Shown here: piece by piece, positions 49,035-56,085 of the stretch | Layout of the letters: each line of letters begins with the position of its first letter | How positions within the stretch are numbered: the first letter of the stretch is position 1 | NCBI GenBank assembly: GCA_900315675.1 | Contig: OMZY01000001.1 | Coordinates: forward strand, 62,001-126,000 | Source of the DNA: an uncultured Eubacteriales bacterium | GTDB lineage: Bacteria; Bacillota; Clostridia; Christensenellales; Aristaeellaceae | Length of the DNA: 64,000 nucleotides | Reading direction: 5' to 3' | The notes under the pieces: generated by a model | What the model was told of the DNA's origin: nothing | Database searches by the model: none | The model's input: only the letters and a program-made list of their open reading frames with translations | Position numbers and translations under genes: made by a program

Positions 49035-49319
49035 TCAGTTTTTAGGACAATGCCAGGGGCCATAGCTGACACTTCTGATTTGCTTGATATCTCCGCAGGT
49101 GAAACACACAGATGTAACAACCTTAACGGTTTCAATCCGCCAGTGATCATGGGGAACACCAAGGTGATCACAACCAGAATTATAATGATGGTACTGTTTA
49201 CGGGTTTTAATGGAAGTATCGACCTGATGCCAGTTGTTATGGGTGCAATCCGCGATAACGGTGGCAGCGATGGAAAGAATCAGGATGGTGACGAGAACCA
49301 GGGCAATGGACTTTTTCAT
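49035..49319 (-). CDS. Small secreted Cys/His-rich protein (paralogue 2), last gene of the agr locus
   Basis: 94 aa. Residues 1-23 are a signal peptide (ending VIA-DC). The mature part has Cys25, Cys50, Cys72, Cys75 and Cys91 with His27, His57 and His59. The spacing C-x-H ... C-x6-H-x-H-x12-C-x2-C-x15-C is shared with the protein at 37578-37874, and KVVTS aligns with KVTVT just before the CxxC pair. Function unknown; a small extracellular metal- or disulfide-stabilised domain is suggested. GGAGG lies 8 bases before ATG 49319. It follows agrD at 88 bases with no terminator between, so it is probably coexpressed. Confidence 0.82.
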   Translation of the reverse strand: MKKSIALVLVTILILSIAATVIADCTHNNWHQVDTSIKTRKQYHHYNSGCDHLGVPHDHWRIETVKVVTSVCFTCGDIKQIRSVSYGPWHCPKN

Positions 49320-49407
49320 GTTTATTCCTCCTTTATATTATTTCGTTGAATCAGTCCCGGGTTAATGGGAACAGGGACAGTATTTTCATTGCCAGTAACC
49401 CTTCCGG

Positions 49408-49557
49408 TCAGTCTTCCTGCTTCATGCAGTCCGGCACTTTGGGCTGATAGAAACAGTAGCCGCAGGCACGGGCCGCAGAGATACGGCCCAGAATCAGCGC
49501 AAACACGGAGGCCGCGCCGGCCAGATATACCAGGATACCAGTCAGTTTTTTCTTCAT
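49408..49557 (-). CDS. agrD: AgrD-type cyclic autoinducer peptide precursor
   Basis: 49 aa. A basic start and amphipathic hydrophobic leader (KKKLTGILVYLAGAASVFALILGRI) precede the core SAARACGYCFYQPKVPDCMKQED. The C-terminal YQPKVP is the hallmark of clostridial AgrD precursors; AgrB cuts before the charged tail and forms a thiolactone with the core cysteine. Cys32 is the likely ring residue (C-G-Y-C-F, five members to Phe36); Cys35 is an alternative. AGGAGG lies 9 bases before ATG 49557. It lies directly downstream of agrB on the same strand. Confidence 0.9.
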   Translation of the reverse strand: MKKKLTGILVYLAGAASVFALILGRISAARACGYCFYQPKVPDCMKQED

Positions 49558-49613
49558 TTGGATACTCCTCCTTTTATTAACGGAATTCACATTCCGCTTT
49601 ATACAGTATGAAA

Positions 49614-50216
49614 TCAGGATTTGTCCGGATCGGGACGGAATCCGGTCAGTTTTACTTTCCCCAGAATCAGGGAGAAAGAGACAGCCGAGGCTGCGAAACT
49701 GACGGAAAAGGGCCACTGCGGGCTGACGGGCAGAAACAACAGGGAAAGCGTGACAAGGCACAGCGTCAGGGCAATCAGGCGGCTGTCCCTTTTCAGCTGA
49801 CCGGACTGACGCCTGCCCAGGGGTTTGTTTTCCGTACCGACAGGAGCCAGAAGAAAAACAGTGATGACGGAGAACACCGCGAAAGAACCGGATATGACCG
49901 GGACAATGCCGGCAGGGACCGCAAAAGCAATAAATCTGTATAAAAGAAAAGTGCCGACCGTCTCTGCAAAGCAGACAATATGACTGTCAGCATGATATCC
50001 GCCGGCAGTGCTTTTCAGCACAGCGAAAACCAGCATGAAAACAACAGTATGCCACAGAGAACCGGTCGCCAGGCCAATCAGCAGGACTGCGGCAAAATTC
50101 AGCAGGGTGGAAAGAAAAACCTCATAGCAATAGTCAAACTTTTCACGATCCCGCTCGTCAATCACACCGTTGGAAATACAAAAAGAAGATATCCTTTTAG
50201 CCTGCGACGCTATCAT
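49614..50216 (-). CDS. agrB: AgrB-type autoinducer-processing membrane peptidase
   Basis: 200 aa with several membrane segments. The catalytic motif is present: STAGGYHADSHIVCFAE with His75 and Cys82, the Cys-protease dyad of AgrB. A C-terminal APVGTENKPLGRRQ matches the conserved AgrB loop. It cleaves AgrD and installs the thiolactone in the membrane. ATG 50216 follows AGGTGATG. It is placed between agrC and agrD in the same direction, and its protein length is normal for the family. Confidence 0.93.
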   Translation of the reverse strand: MIASQAKRISSFCISNGVIDERDREKFDYCYEVFLSTLLNFAAVLLIGLATGSLWHTVVFMLVFAVLKSTAGGYHADSHIVCFAETVGTFLLYRFIAFAVPAGIVPVISGSFAVFSVITVFLLAPVGTENKPLGRRQSGQLKRDSRLIALTLCLVTLSLLFLPVSPQWPFSVSFAASAVSFSLILGKVKLTGFRPDPDKS

Positions 50217-50308
50217 TATTCATCACCTGCTAAAAGAGATATCATCTGACAGAGTTTTATTCAATTGATTATGCAAAAGTGGTCTTTTTTTCTGCAATAC
50301 CGGTACAG

Positions 50309-51610
50309 CTATACATCCTGCAGGAGCAGGCAGGCAGTGAAATCCCTGTCAGTGGACTGAAAGGTGCAGTCTCCCTGATATTTAGCCGCGATTTCCCGTA
50401 CACTGCTCAGACCAAAACCGTGCAGTTCCTTCTGCGCTTTGGTGGTGCGGATGGAATGACCGTCCTCCATCCGCACGGCAGCGGACGCCGCATTCTTCAC
50501 TGTAATGCTCAGCCAGCGCTCCTGCCGGGTGATGTTCAGGGAAACATAACGCTGATCCGGTTCCACGGTATCATTGGCTTCGATCGCGTTATCCAGCAGA
50601 TTGCCCAGGGCAACACACAGATCCAGCGGTTCAAAGGCATTGTCGGGTGAGATGAATACAGACTGTTCATAACGGATTCCGCGTGCATCCATCTGCTGCT
50701 GCTTTGAAAAAATCAGGGAATCCACCGCGTCGATTCCGGTGACGGTCATCGGAGAGGCTGCGAAGATTTTCCCGGAGATATTGTCCATGATCTCCCGGGT
50801 TTTGTCAGGCGCGGTTTTCATGGCTTCCGAGAGGGCGAACATCTGGTTCTTCAGATCGTGCATGGTTTTGTTGCTGATTTTCTGACGTTCGGCCAGTTCG
50901 CGGTAATAGACGATCTGAGCTTCGGTCTGCTTCTGCATCAGATGCATGCGGCTTTTCTCCTTTTCCTGCCGCTGCTGATATTCCAACAGAAAAAACAGAC
51001 CGACGTTGGCAAAGGCCAGCATAACCAAAGCGCCGATGGCAATGTAAGTAAGAGTGGAGGCTCCGTCACGGAGCGTATATTCACCCAGGACCCAGGTCAT
51101 CAGAAAGGAGGCTACGGGAAGCATGAGCAGGGGTACCATCAGATAACCGGGTATTCTCTCGCCGATTGAGGGGATGATGAACTGTACCAGTTTGAGGATG
51201 GAGAAGAGCACCATCTTGGAGAGCATCACACCGCCGGCATAGTAGAGAATACTCGATACGCCGCTGTCGGTGGAGGTGTTGGTGAACAAGGTGATCAGCA
51301 ATGAAACCAGCATCTCCGAAAACAGCGTCATAATCATCATAAAGGGAATGAAAACCAGCCGTTTCTGATGAGACAGACTATACATAAGGGAAACAAGGGT
51401 GATTGTGATCAGCGAAGCGACAAGGGTTACTACTGTGTTGTGAAAAGTGAAATACACAGCTGACCTGAGCAGGGCGAGGACGATGCAGACGGCAATGATC
51501 CCGCGGAGCGATTTCGGCCTGCTGCCGGAAACCGACCGGAAGCAGGAGATCATGACCAGTTCATCCAGCAGATTCCCGATCAGATCGATACTATAAAACA
51601 TCCAGCTCAT
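50309..51610 (-). CDS. agrC: AgrC-type sensor histidine kinase
   Basis: 433 aa. The N-terminal six or seven transmembrane segments (residues about 7-210) form the peptide-sensing domain. A coiled linker (QQRQEKEKSRMHLMQKQTEAQIVYY) leads to a GHKL-type kinase: phospho-acceptor His251 in MHDLKNQ, N box NLLDNAIEA, and ATP-lid motif HGFGLSSV. It belongs to the AgrC/ComD family. Its start overlaps the end of agrA by 4 bases, so both are translated together. It should detect the AgrD-derived peptide and phosphorylate AgrA. Confidence 0.93.
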   Translation of the reverse strand: MSWMFYSIDLIGNLLDELVMISCFRSVSGSRPKSLRGIIAVCIVLALLRSAVYFTFHNTVVTLVASLITITLVSLMYSLSHQKRLVFIPFMMIMTLFSEMLVSLLITLFTNTSTDSGVSSILYYAGGVMLSKMVLFSILKLVQFIIPSIGERIPGYLMVPLLMLPVASFLMTWVLGEYTLRDGASTLTYIAIGALVMLAFANVGLFFLLEYQQRQEKEKSRMHLMQKQTEAQIVYYRELAERQKISNKTMHDLKNQMFALSEAMKTAPDKTREIMDNISGKIFAASPMTVTGIDAVDSLIFSKQQQMDARGIRYEQSVFISPDNAFEPLDLCVALGNLLDNAIEANDTVEPDQRYVSLNITRQERWLSITVKNAASAAVRMEDGHSIRTTKAQKELHGFGLSSVREIAAKYQGDCTFQSTDRDFTACLLLQDV

Positions 51611-52314
51611 ATCATTTTCCCTGCCATAAATAAATTAAAATCGCTGATCAGGCCTGCATAATGCCGGCGGCTGACCGGCACCTCGTTTCCGTTATCCAGT
51701 TTCACAGACAATCTGGTAATGCTGACGATCCGGCTCATGTTGACGATAAAACCCTGATGACACTGAACGAACCCGAAGGGTTTAAGCTTACTGTATTCGT
51801 CCTGAAGTTTTCCGACGCATTCATAGTCTGCTTCCGCTGTGTGGACAAAGACGTGACGGTGATAGGCTTCCAGGTACAGGATGCTGCGATATTCCAGCAT
51901 ATTGCTGGTGTTTCGCCACTTGACGAGGTAACGCCTGCGGCGGTTTTTCCAGACACGGAGGGCACGTTCAAAATCCTTCCGGAAATCCTCTTCCTTTACG
52001 GGCTTAAGGAGAAACTGAAAAGCGTCCTGACGGAAAGCGTCCGAAACATAATTGATATGGCTGGTGACAAAAATGACGATGACGTCCCGCTGCAGTTTCC
52101 GGAGACGCTTTCCGGTTTCGATGCCCGTGAGGCCGTCCATTTCAATATCCAGAAAAGCAATATCCCAGAGGACTCCTTTTTCACAGGCGTCAAGCAGGTC
52201 TTCACCGCGGCAGAATTCGGCAATATCCAGCTGGTTGGCAGAAATGTAGGGGTTCAGCAGCGCTTTCAGCTTTTCCCGGTATTCGGGAAGATCATCACAG
52301 ACGGCAATATTCAT
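51607..52314 (-). CDS. agrA: AgrA-type LytTR response regulator
   Basis: 235 aa. The receiver domain has the phosphorylated Asp56 in FLDIEMD, with VTSH and LLKPVKEED as the switch Thr/Ser and Lys. The C-terminal LytTR domain runs from about 135 to 235 (ILYLEAYHRHVFVHT, FVQCHQGFIVNMSRIVSI, EVPVSRRHYAGL). It is first in the operon, before agrC. GGAG lies 6 bases before ATG 52314. By family logic it activates agr-dependent promoters when phosphorylated. No LytTR repeat pair is obvious in the short upstream stretch. Confidence 0.94.
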   Translation of the reverse strand: MNIAVCDDLPEYREKLKALLNPYISANQLDIAEFCRGEDLLDACEKGVLWDIAFLDIEMDGLTGIETGKRLRKLQRDVIVIFVTSHINYVSDAFRQDAFQFLLKPVKEEDFRKDFERALRVWKNRRRRYLVKWRNTSNMLEYRSILYLEAYHRHVFVHTAEADYECVGKLQDEYSKLKPFGFVQCHQGFIVNMSRIVSITRLSVKLDNGNEVPVSRRHYAGLISDFNLFMAGKMI

Positions 52315-52370
52315 AGCATTCTCCTGTCCGTATGTTTTGTCTCATCCGAAGACCGAAGGTCTCTGTAACA

Positions 52371-52399
52371 ACTATAACGCATTTTGCAAAAATGGTAAA
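52371..52399 (-). promoter_or_regulatory. Candidate promoter of the agr operon
   Basis: On the minus strand TTTACC (52399-52394), 17-base spacer, TATAGT (52376-52371), about 55 bases before agrA. Confidence 0.6.
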
Positions 52400-52665
52400 C
52401 GTCCGTACTGCTTTTATCTTGTATATCTTCCCGAACAAGCCGGGATCCATTTGCCGATTTGCAGACCAGGAAAAGAAAGCATTGCTTTTACTGAATAACA
52501 GTTTCAAGGACAGGCAGGGAAAGACCGTGACCGCTTTTCCGTGATCTGACAGGTTCATGTGTTCCGGGCAGCGCGGCACCGACAGACGCAGCTTTTTTGC
52601 AAAGGCAAATAACATTCCGGCAGCCTGTATCCTGTGTGTATTTGTCTTTACGTCCGACGTCAATT
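52400..52665. other. Noncoding stretch between agrA and the Na/Pi transporter gene
   Basis: The gap from 52315 to 52735 is 421 bases. Apart from the two divergent promoters at its ends I see no supported ORF or terminator here. Confidence 0.55.
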
Positions 52666-52695
52666 TTGATATGATAAACAAGGTTTTTGTATAAC
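52666..52695 (+). promoter_or_regulatory. Promoter of the Na/Pi cotransporter gene
   Basis: TTGATA (52666-52671), 18-base spacer, TATAAC (52690-52695). Confidence 0.62.
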
Positions 52696-52735
52696 GGCAA
52701 AGTTTTAAAGCGCAAGTGTGAAAGAGACGAGGAAA

Positions 52736-54595
52736 ATGGATTTTTTCGATGTTCTGTCCCTTCTGGGCGGCCTGGCAATGTTCCTGTACGGCATGCGCCT
52801 GATGGGGGATTCCCTGAAAGAAAATTCTTCCGGCACGCTCAAACATGTAATGGAAAAAGTGACGGATAACCCGGTGAAGGCTTTTATACTGGGCATTGCC
52901 GTTACAGCCCTGATTCAGTCCTCCACGGCCACCATTGTGATCACATCCGGTCTTGTGGCTGCGGGAATCCTGTCTCTTCACCAGTCGCTGGGCATTATCA
53001 TCGGCGCCAACGTCGGCACGACGGTTACGGGTCAGATTATCCGGCTTCTGGACCTGAACGCTTCCGGTGACAACTCTTTCCTGCGGGTTTTCCAGCCGTC
53101 CACGCTGGCACCTATCGCCCTGATCATCGGGATTGTGCTGATTATGACAGGCGTTTTACGGAACTCCCGCTCCATCGGCAATATTGCCATCGGTTTCGGG
53201 ATCCTGTTTTCCGGATTGCTGAATATGACCAGCGCAGTGAACGCACTGCAGAAATCCGGTATGGTGGAGCAGCTTTTTGCAGGACTGGGGAACAATCCCT
53301 TCCTCGGCTATCTGACCGGCGCGGGCGTAGCCTTTGTACTGCAGAGCTCATCAGCGGCGGTTGGTATTCTGCAGGCGTTTTCCGCCAGCGGCCTGCTGAC
53401 ATTTAAAGCGATTTATTCCGTGATCGTCGGTATCTACCTGGGAGACTGCGTGACCACGGCTATTGTCTGCTCCATCGGCGCGAACCGGGAGGCCCGGCGA
53501 GTCGGCATTGTCAATATCCTATACAACCTGAGCAAGAGCGCACTTGTGCTGATTGTGATCGCGATTATCCACCGGTTCGGACTCCTGGACGGATTGTGGG
53601 ACGCAACGGTCAACTCCGGTATGATTGCGAATACCAATACTGTTTTCAATCTGGCCTGCGCCCTCTGCCTGCTGCCGGTGATCGGTTTCCATGAACGGCT
53701 GAGTGACCGGATCGTCGGAAAACCCAAAACAGTAAAATCCAAATATGACGAAGTGCTCGGCGGACTGAATCCGGTGTTCTACAATACGCCGGCACTGGCA
53801 CTGGGCAGCTGCTACGACGCCCTGCTGACCATGCTCAGCGTTGCCCGGCAGAACCTGGGCAGGGCACAGAAACAGTTTGAACATTTTTCCCGGGAACGGT
53901 ATGCGGAAATCAACACAGAGGAACAGCAGATAGACAGGCTGACGGACAACGTAAGCCGCTACCTGGTGGAACTGCTTCCGCATCTGCAAAGCGAACAGTA
54001 TACAGATATCCTGAATCAGTATTATAAACAATCAACGGAATTCGAACGGCTGGGGGACCAGGCTGTCAAGATTGCTGATATCGCAGCCAGGTTGTCGGAA
54101 AACAATACCGATTTTTCCGATACCTGTAAAGGGGAGCTGAAAGTCCTTCAAAGCCTGACAGAGGATATCCTGAACAATGCAGAAGAGGCGTTTACGGGGA
54201 AGGATGAAAAGGCTGCTTCCCTGATTGAACCCAAAGTGCATGTGGTGAACGACCTGATCAATGAAATGACCCAGAATCACCTGAACCGGATGAGCGCCGG
54301 CGAGTGCTCCTTCCTGGCGGACGCGGTATTTTCCAACCTGATGGCTGAATATAAAAGGATTGCGGGTATCTGCTCCAATATCGGCATGGCTACACTGGTC
54401 AGGATCCATCCGGAACTGGCAACCCGGGAACACCTGTTCCTGGAGACGCTGGATCAGAACGGCAATGCGGAATACAAGCAGGTGCTGATGCAAACCCGGA
54501 AGCAGTATTTTGAGAAGCTGAGGGATAAAGAGACAGGCAGCCAGGGTCAACAGATTACAATAGAGGATGTTTTACCGAAAAAAACGGAGGATTAA
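52736..54595 (+). CDS. Na/Pi cotransporter family protein with PhoU-like domain
   Basis: 619 aa. About eight membrane helices hold the inverted-repeat transport motifs ALIQSSTATIV and VLQSSSAAVGI, typical of the Na/phosphate cotransporter family (YjbB/NptA type). A cytoplasmic C-terminal region (about 340-590) is helical and PhoU-like (QIDRLTDNVSRYLVELLP, ERLGDQAVKIADIAARL). In bacteria such proteins move phosphate or related anions with sodium, and the YjbB branch exports phosphate. ATG 52736 (MDFFDVLSLLGGLAMFLYGM) fits the family start; GTG 52718 is less likely. It is monocistronic. Confidence 0.92.
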   Translation: MDFFDVLSLLGGLAMFLYGMRLMGDSLKENSSGTLKHVMEKVTDNPVKAFILGIAVTALIQSSTATIVITSGLVAAGILSLHQSLGIIIGANVGTTVTGQIIRLLDLNASGDNSFLRVFQPSTLAPIALIIGIVLIMTGVLRNSRSIGNIAIGFGILFSGLLNMTSAVNALQKSGMVEQLFAGLGNNPFLGYLTGAGVAFVLQSSSAAVGILQAFSASGLLTFKAIYSVIVGIYLGDCVTTAIVCSIGANREARRVGIVNILYNLSKSALVLIVIAIIHRFGLLDGLWDATVNSGMIANTNTVFNLACALCLLPVIGFHERLSDRIVGKPKTVKSKYDEVLGGLNPVFYNTPALALGSCYDALLTMLSVARQNLGRAQKQFEHFSRERYAEINTEEQQIDRLTDNVSRYLVELLPHLQSEQYTDILNQYYKQSTEFERLGDQAVKIADIAARLSENNTDFSDTCKGELKVLQSLTEDILNNAEEAFTGKDEKAASLIEPKVHVVNDLINEMTQNHLNRMSAGECSFLADAVFSNLMAEYKRIAGICSNIGMATLVRIHPELATREHLFLETLDQNGNAEYKQVLMQTRKQYFEKLRDKETGSQGQQITIEDVLPKKTED

Positions 54596-54600
54596 GCGCA

Positions 54601-54634
54601 AAAGCACATCGCGGCAGCGATGTGCTTTTTTTAC
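54601..54634 (+). terminator. Terminator after the Na/Pi transporter gene
   Basis: 12-bp stem AAAGCACATCGC / GCGATGTGCTTT, loop GGCA, T-run. Confidence 0.93.
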
Positions 54635-54744
54635 GCAAAACAACCTGTCAAAGAGTACGTAACTGATCATGACGGAAAATGCCGAAAGAAATCAGGTATA
54701 ATGAGTGAAAAACACGAAAAAAAGTGCCTGACAACTGCAAATTC

Positions 54745-54810
54745 TGTTACATATAAAGATTGATGAAACCTTCATCAGGTAACAAAATGTAAAAAATGAA
54801 ATGGTTTACA
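54745..54810. repeat. Cluster of inverted repeats in a long intergenic region
   Basis: Within the 397-base gap before the LacI gene (54596-54992). TGTTAC (54745-54750) pairs with GTAACA (54779-54784) around a tight hairpin TGATGAA-ACC-TTCATCA (54761-54777). A separate repeat TGTAAA (54788-54793) / TTTACA (54805-54810) follows. These may be operators or structured RNA. A lone TATAAT at 54697 is the only promoter-like element before them. No ORF is supported. Confidence 0.45.
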
Positions 54811-54911
54811 TCTGTTTCGGGGTGTGTTGAAATATCTTTGGGGAAAAGGGAGCAAATCCCTGAAAGACAGGAAAAATACCGGACTTAAGAACATCCGTCC
54901 GGCTGGAAACG

Positions 54912-54941
54912 TTGACACGATTAACAATTCTGGTTTACAAT
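54912..54941 (+). promoter_or_regulatory. Promoter of the LacI-family gene
   Basis: TTGACA (54912-54917), 18-base spacer, TACAAT (54936-54941). Confidence 0.8.
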
Positions 54942-54951
54942 AAGAAATGTT

Positions 54952-54965
54952 GGAAAACGATTGCA
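54952..54965. promoter_or_regulatory. LacI-type operator downstream of the lacI-family promoter
   Basis: GGAAAACGATTGCA shares 11 of 14 positions with GGCAAACGTTTGCC in front of the sugar importer at 5890. Placed just after the -10, it would let the regulator repress its own gene. Confidence 0.55.
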
Positions 54966-54992
54966 CGCGTGAGAAAGGAGAAGTGTCCGAAT

Positions 54993-55976
54993 ATGGTCAG
55001 ACTGAAGGATATTGCTGAGGCATGCGGTGTATCTGTTGCGACAGTATCCCGTGCCCTCAACGGATTAACCAATGAAGGCAGGGAAAGAACGGCATTCATC
55101 TGCCAGACTGCCAAGGATATGGGCTATTATCCGAACGCTGCTGCCAGAACGCTGAAAACAAGCAAATCCAATAATATCGGCATTATCTATGAAGACATGA
55201 TGACCCATGTCTATTTCAGCAGCTTGTTTGACGCGCTGAGACGTGAAGCGGAGAGATTCGGATACGATCTGACATTCCTCGGACGCGGTGACTTTACCGG
55301 ACGGAATTATTATGAACATGCCCGGCAGCGGAGCCTGGACGGTGTGATTGTGGTACAGGCGGATTTCGATTCGGCCGGTATCATGCGGTTGGCCACCAGC
55401 AGCATTCCCACCGTAATTGTTGACCATACCTATGAGGGTGTGGACTGCGTTACCAGCGACAACCGGTCCAGCATGGAACAGATTGTGCGCCATGTACACC
55501 TGCGCGGGCATCGGAAAATCGCATTTATCCAGGGACAGAAGGGAACCGTCAGCCGCGAACGTCTGGCCGGATTCTATAAAGCATGTACGGAACTGGGAAT
55601 CCGGGTTCCGGTGGAATATGTCCGTGAAGGCCTTTTCCAGAATGCTACGGAATGCACGGAGTGTATCCTTGAATTCCTGAAACTTCCGGAAAAGCCCACC
55701 TGTATTCTCTGCCCGGACGATTCCAGCGCCATCGGCGCAATGCTGCAGCTGCAGGCCAAGGGAATCAATGTACCGAAGGATGTAAGTCTGGTCGGTTATG
55801 ACGGTATTCCCATGAGCCAGGTGATTACGCCGCGACTGACAACCTACAGCCAGGACGCCATCCGGATTGCCAAGGAAACATTTGATCTGCTGATTGACGC
55901 GATTGAATATCCGGACAGTCATATGACGAAACAGATTTCCGTTCCCGGCAAGATGATTGAAGGCGAAACGGTATAA
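54993..55976 (+). CDS. LacI/GalR-family transcription regulator
   Basis: 327 aa. The N-terminal helix-turn-helix with hinge helix is RLKDIAEACGVSVATVSRALNGLTNEGRERT...AARTLKTSKS. From about residue 60 a periplasmic-binding-protein-like effector domain follows (NIGIIYEDMMTHVYFSSLFDALRREAERFGYDL, VDHTYEGVDCVTSDNRSSMEQIV, GHRKIAFIQG, CPDDSSAIGAMLQLQAKGINVPKDVSLVGYDG). It binds a sugar and controls nearby or distant sugar genes. GAAAGGAG lies about 14 bases before ATG 54993. The operator at 54952 suggests autoregulation. No sugar gene adjoins it, so targets are inferred. Confidence 0.93.
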   Translation: MVRLKDIAEACGVSVATVSRALNGLTNEGRERTAFICQTAKDMGYYPNAAARTLKTSKSNNIGIIYEDMMTHVYFSSLFDALRREAERFGYDLTFLGRGDFTGRNYYEHARQRSLDGVIVVQADFDSAGIMRLATSSIPTVIVDHTYEGVDCVTSDNRSSMEQIVRHVHLRGHRKIAFIQGQKGTVSRERLAGFYKACTELGIRVPVEYVREGLFQNATECTECILEFLKLPEKPTCILCPDDSSAIGAMLQLQAKGINVPKDVSLVGYDGIPMSQVITPRLTTYSQDAIRIAKETFDLLIDAIEYPDSHMTKQISVPGKMIEGETV

Positions 55977-55997
55977 GACGGAACCGGAATCCGGCTA

Positions 55998-56027
55998 TTG
56001 AAAATTGACAGGCAGATACGGTAAAAT
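55998..56027 (+). promoter_or_regulatory. Candidate promoter of the L,D-transpeptidase gene
   Basis: TTGAAA (55998-56003), 18-base spacer, TAAAAT (56022-56027), just before the lacI-gene terminator hairpin. Moderate match. Confidence 0.4.
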
Positions 56028-56057
56028 AAAAGGTGCTGTATATTACAGCACCTTTTG
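56028..56057 (+). terminator. Terminator after the LacI-family gene
   Basis: AAAAGGTGCTGTA / TACAGCACCTTTT 13-bp stem, loop TAT, then TTTTGA. Confidence 0.85.
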
Positions 56058-56085
56058 ACATTGATTAAAGGAGTTTCTGCCCTGC

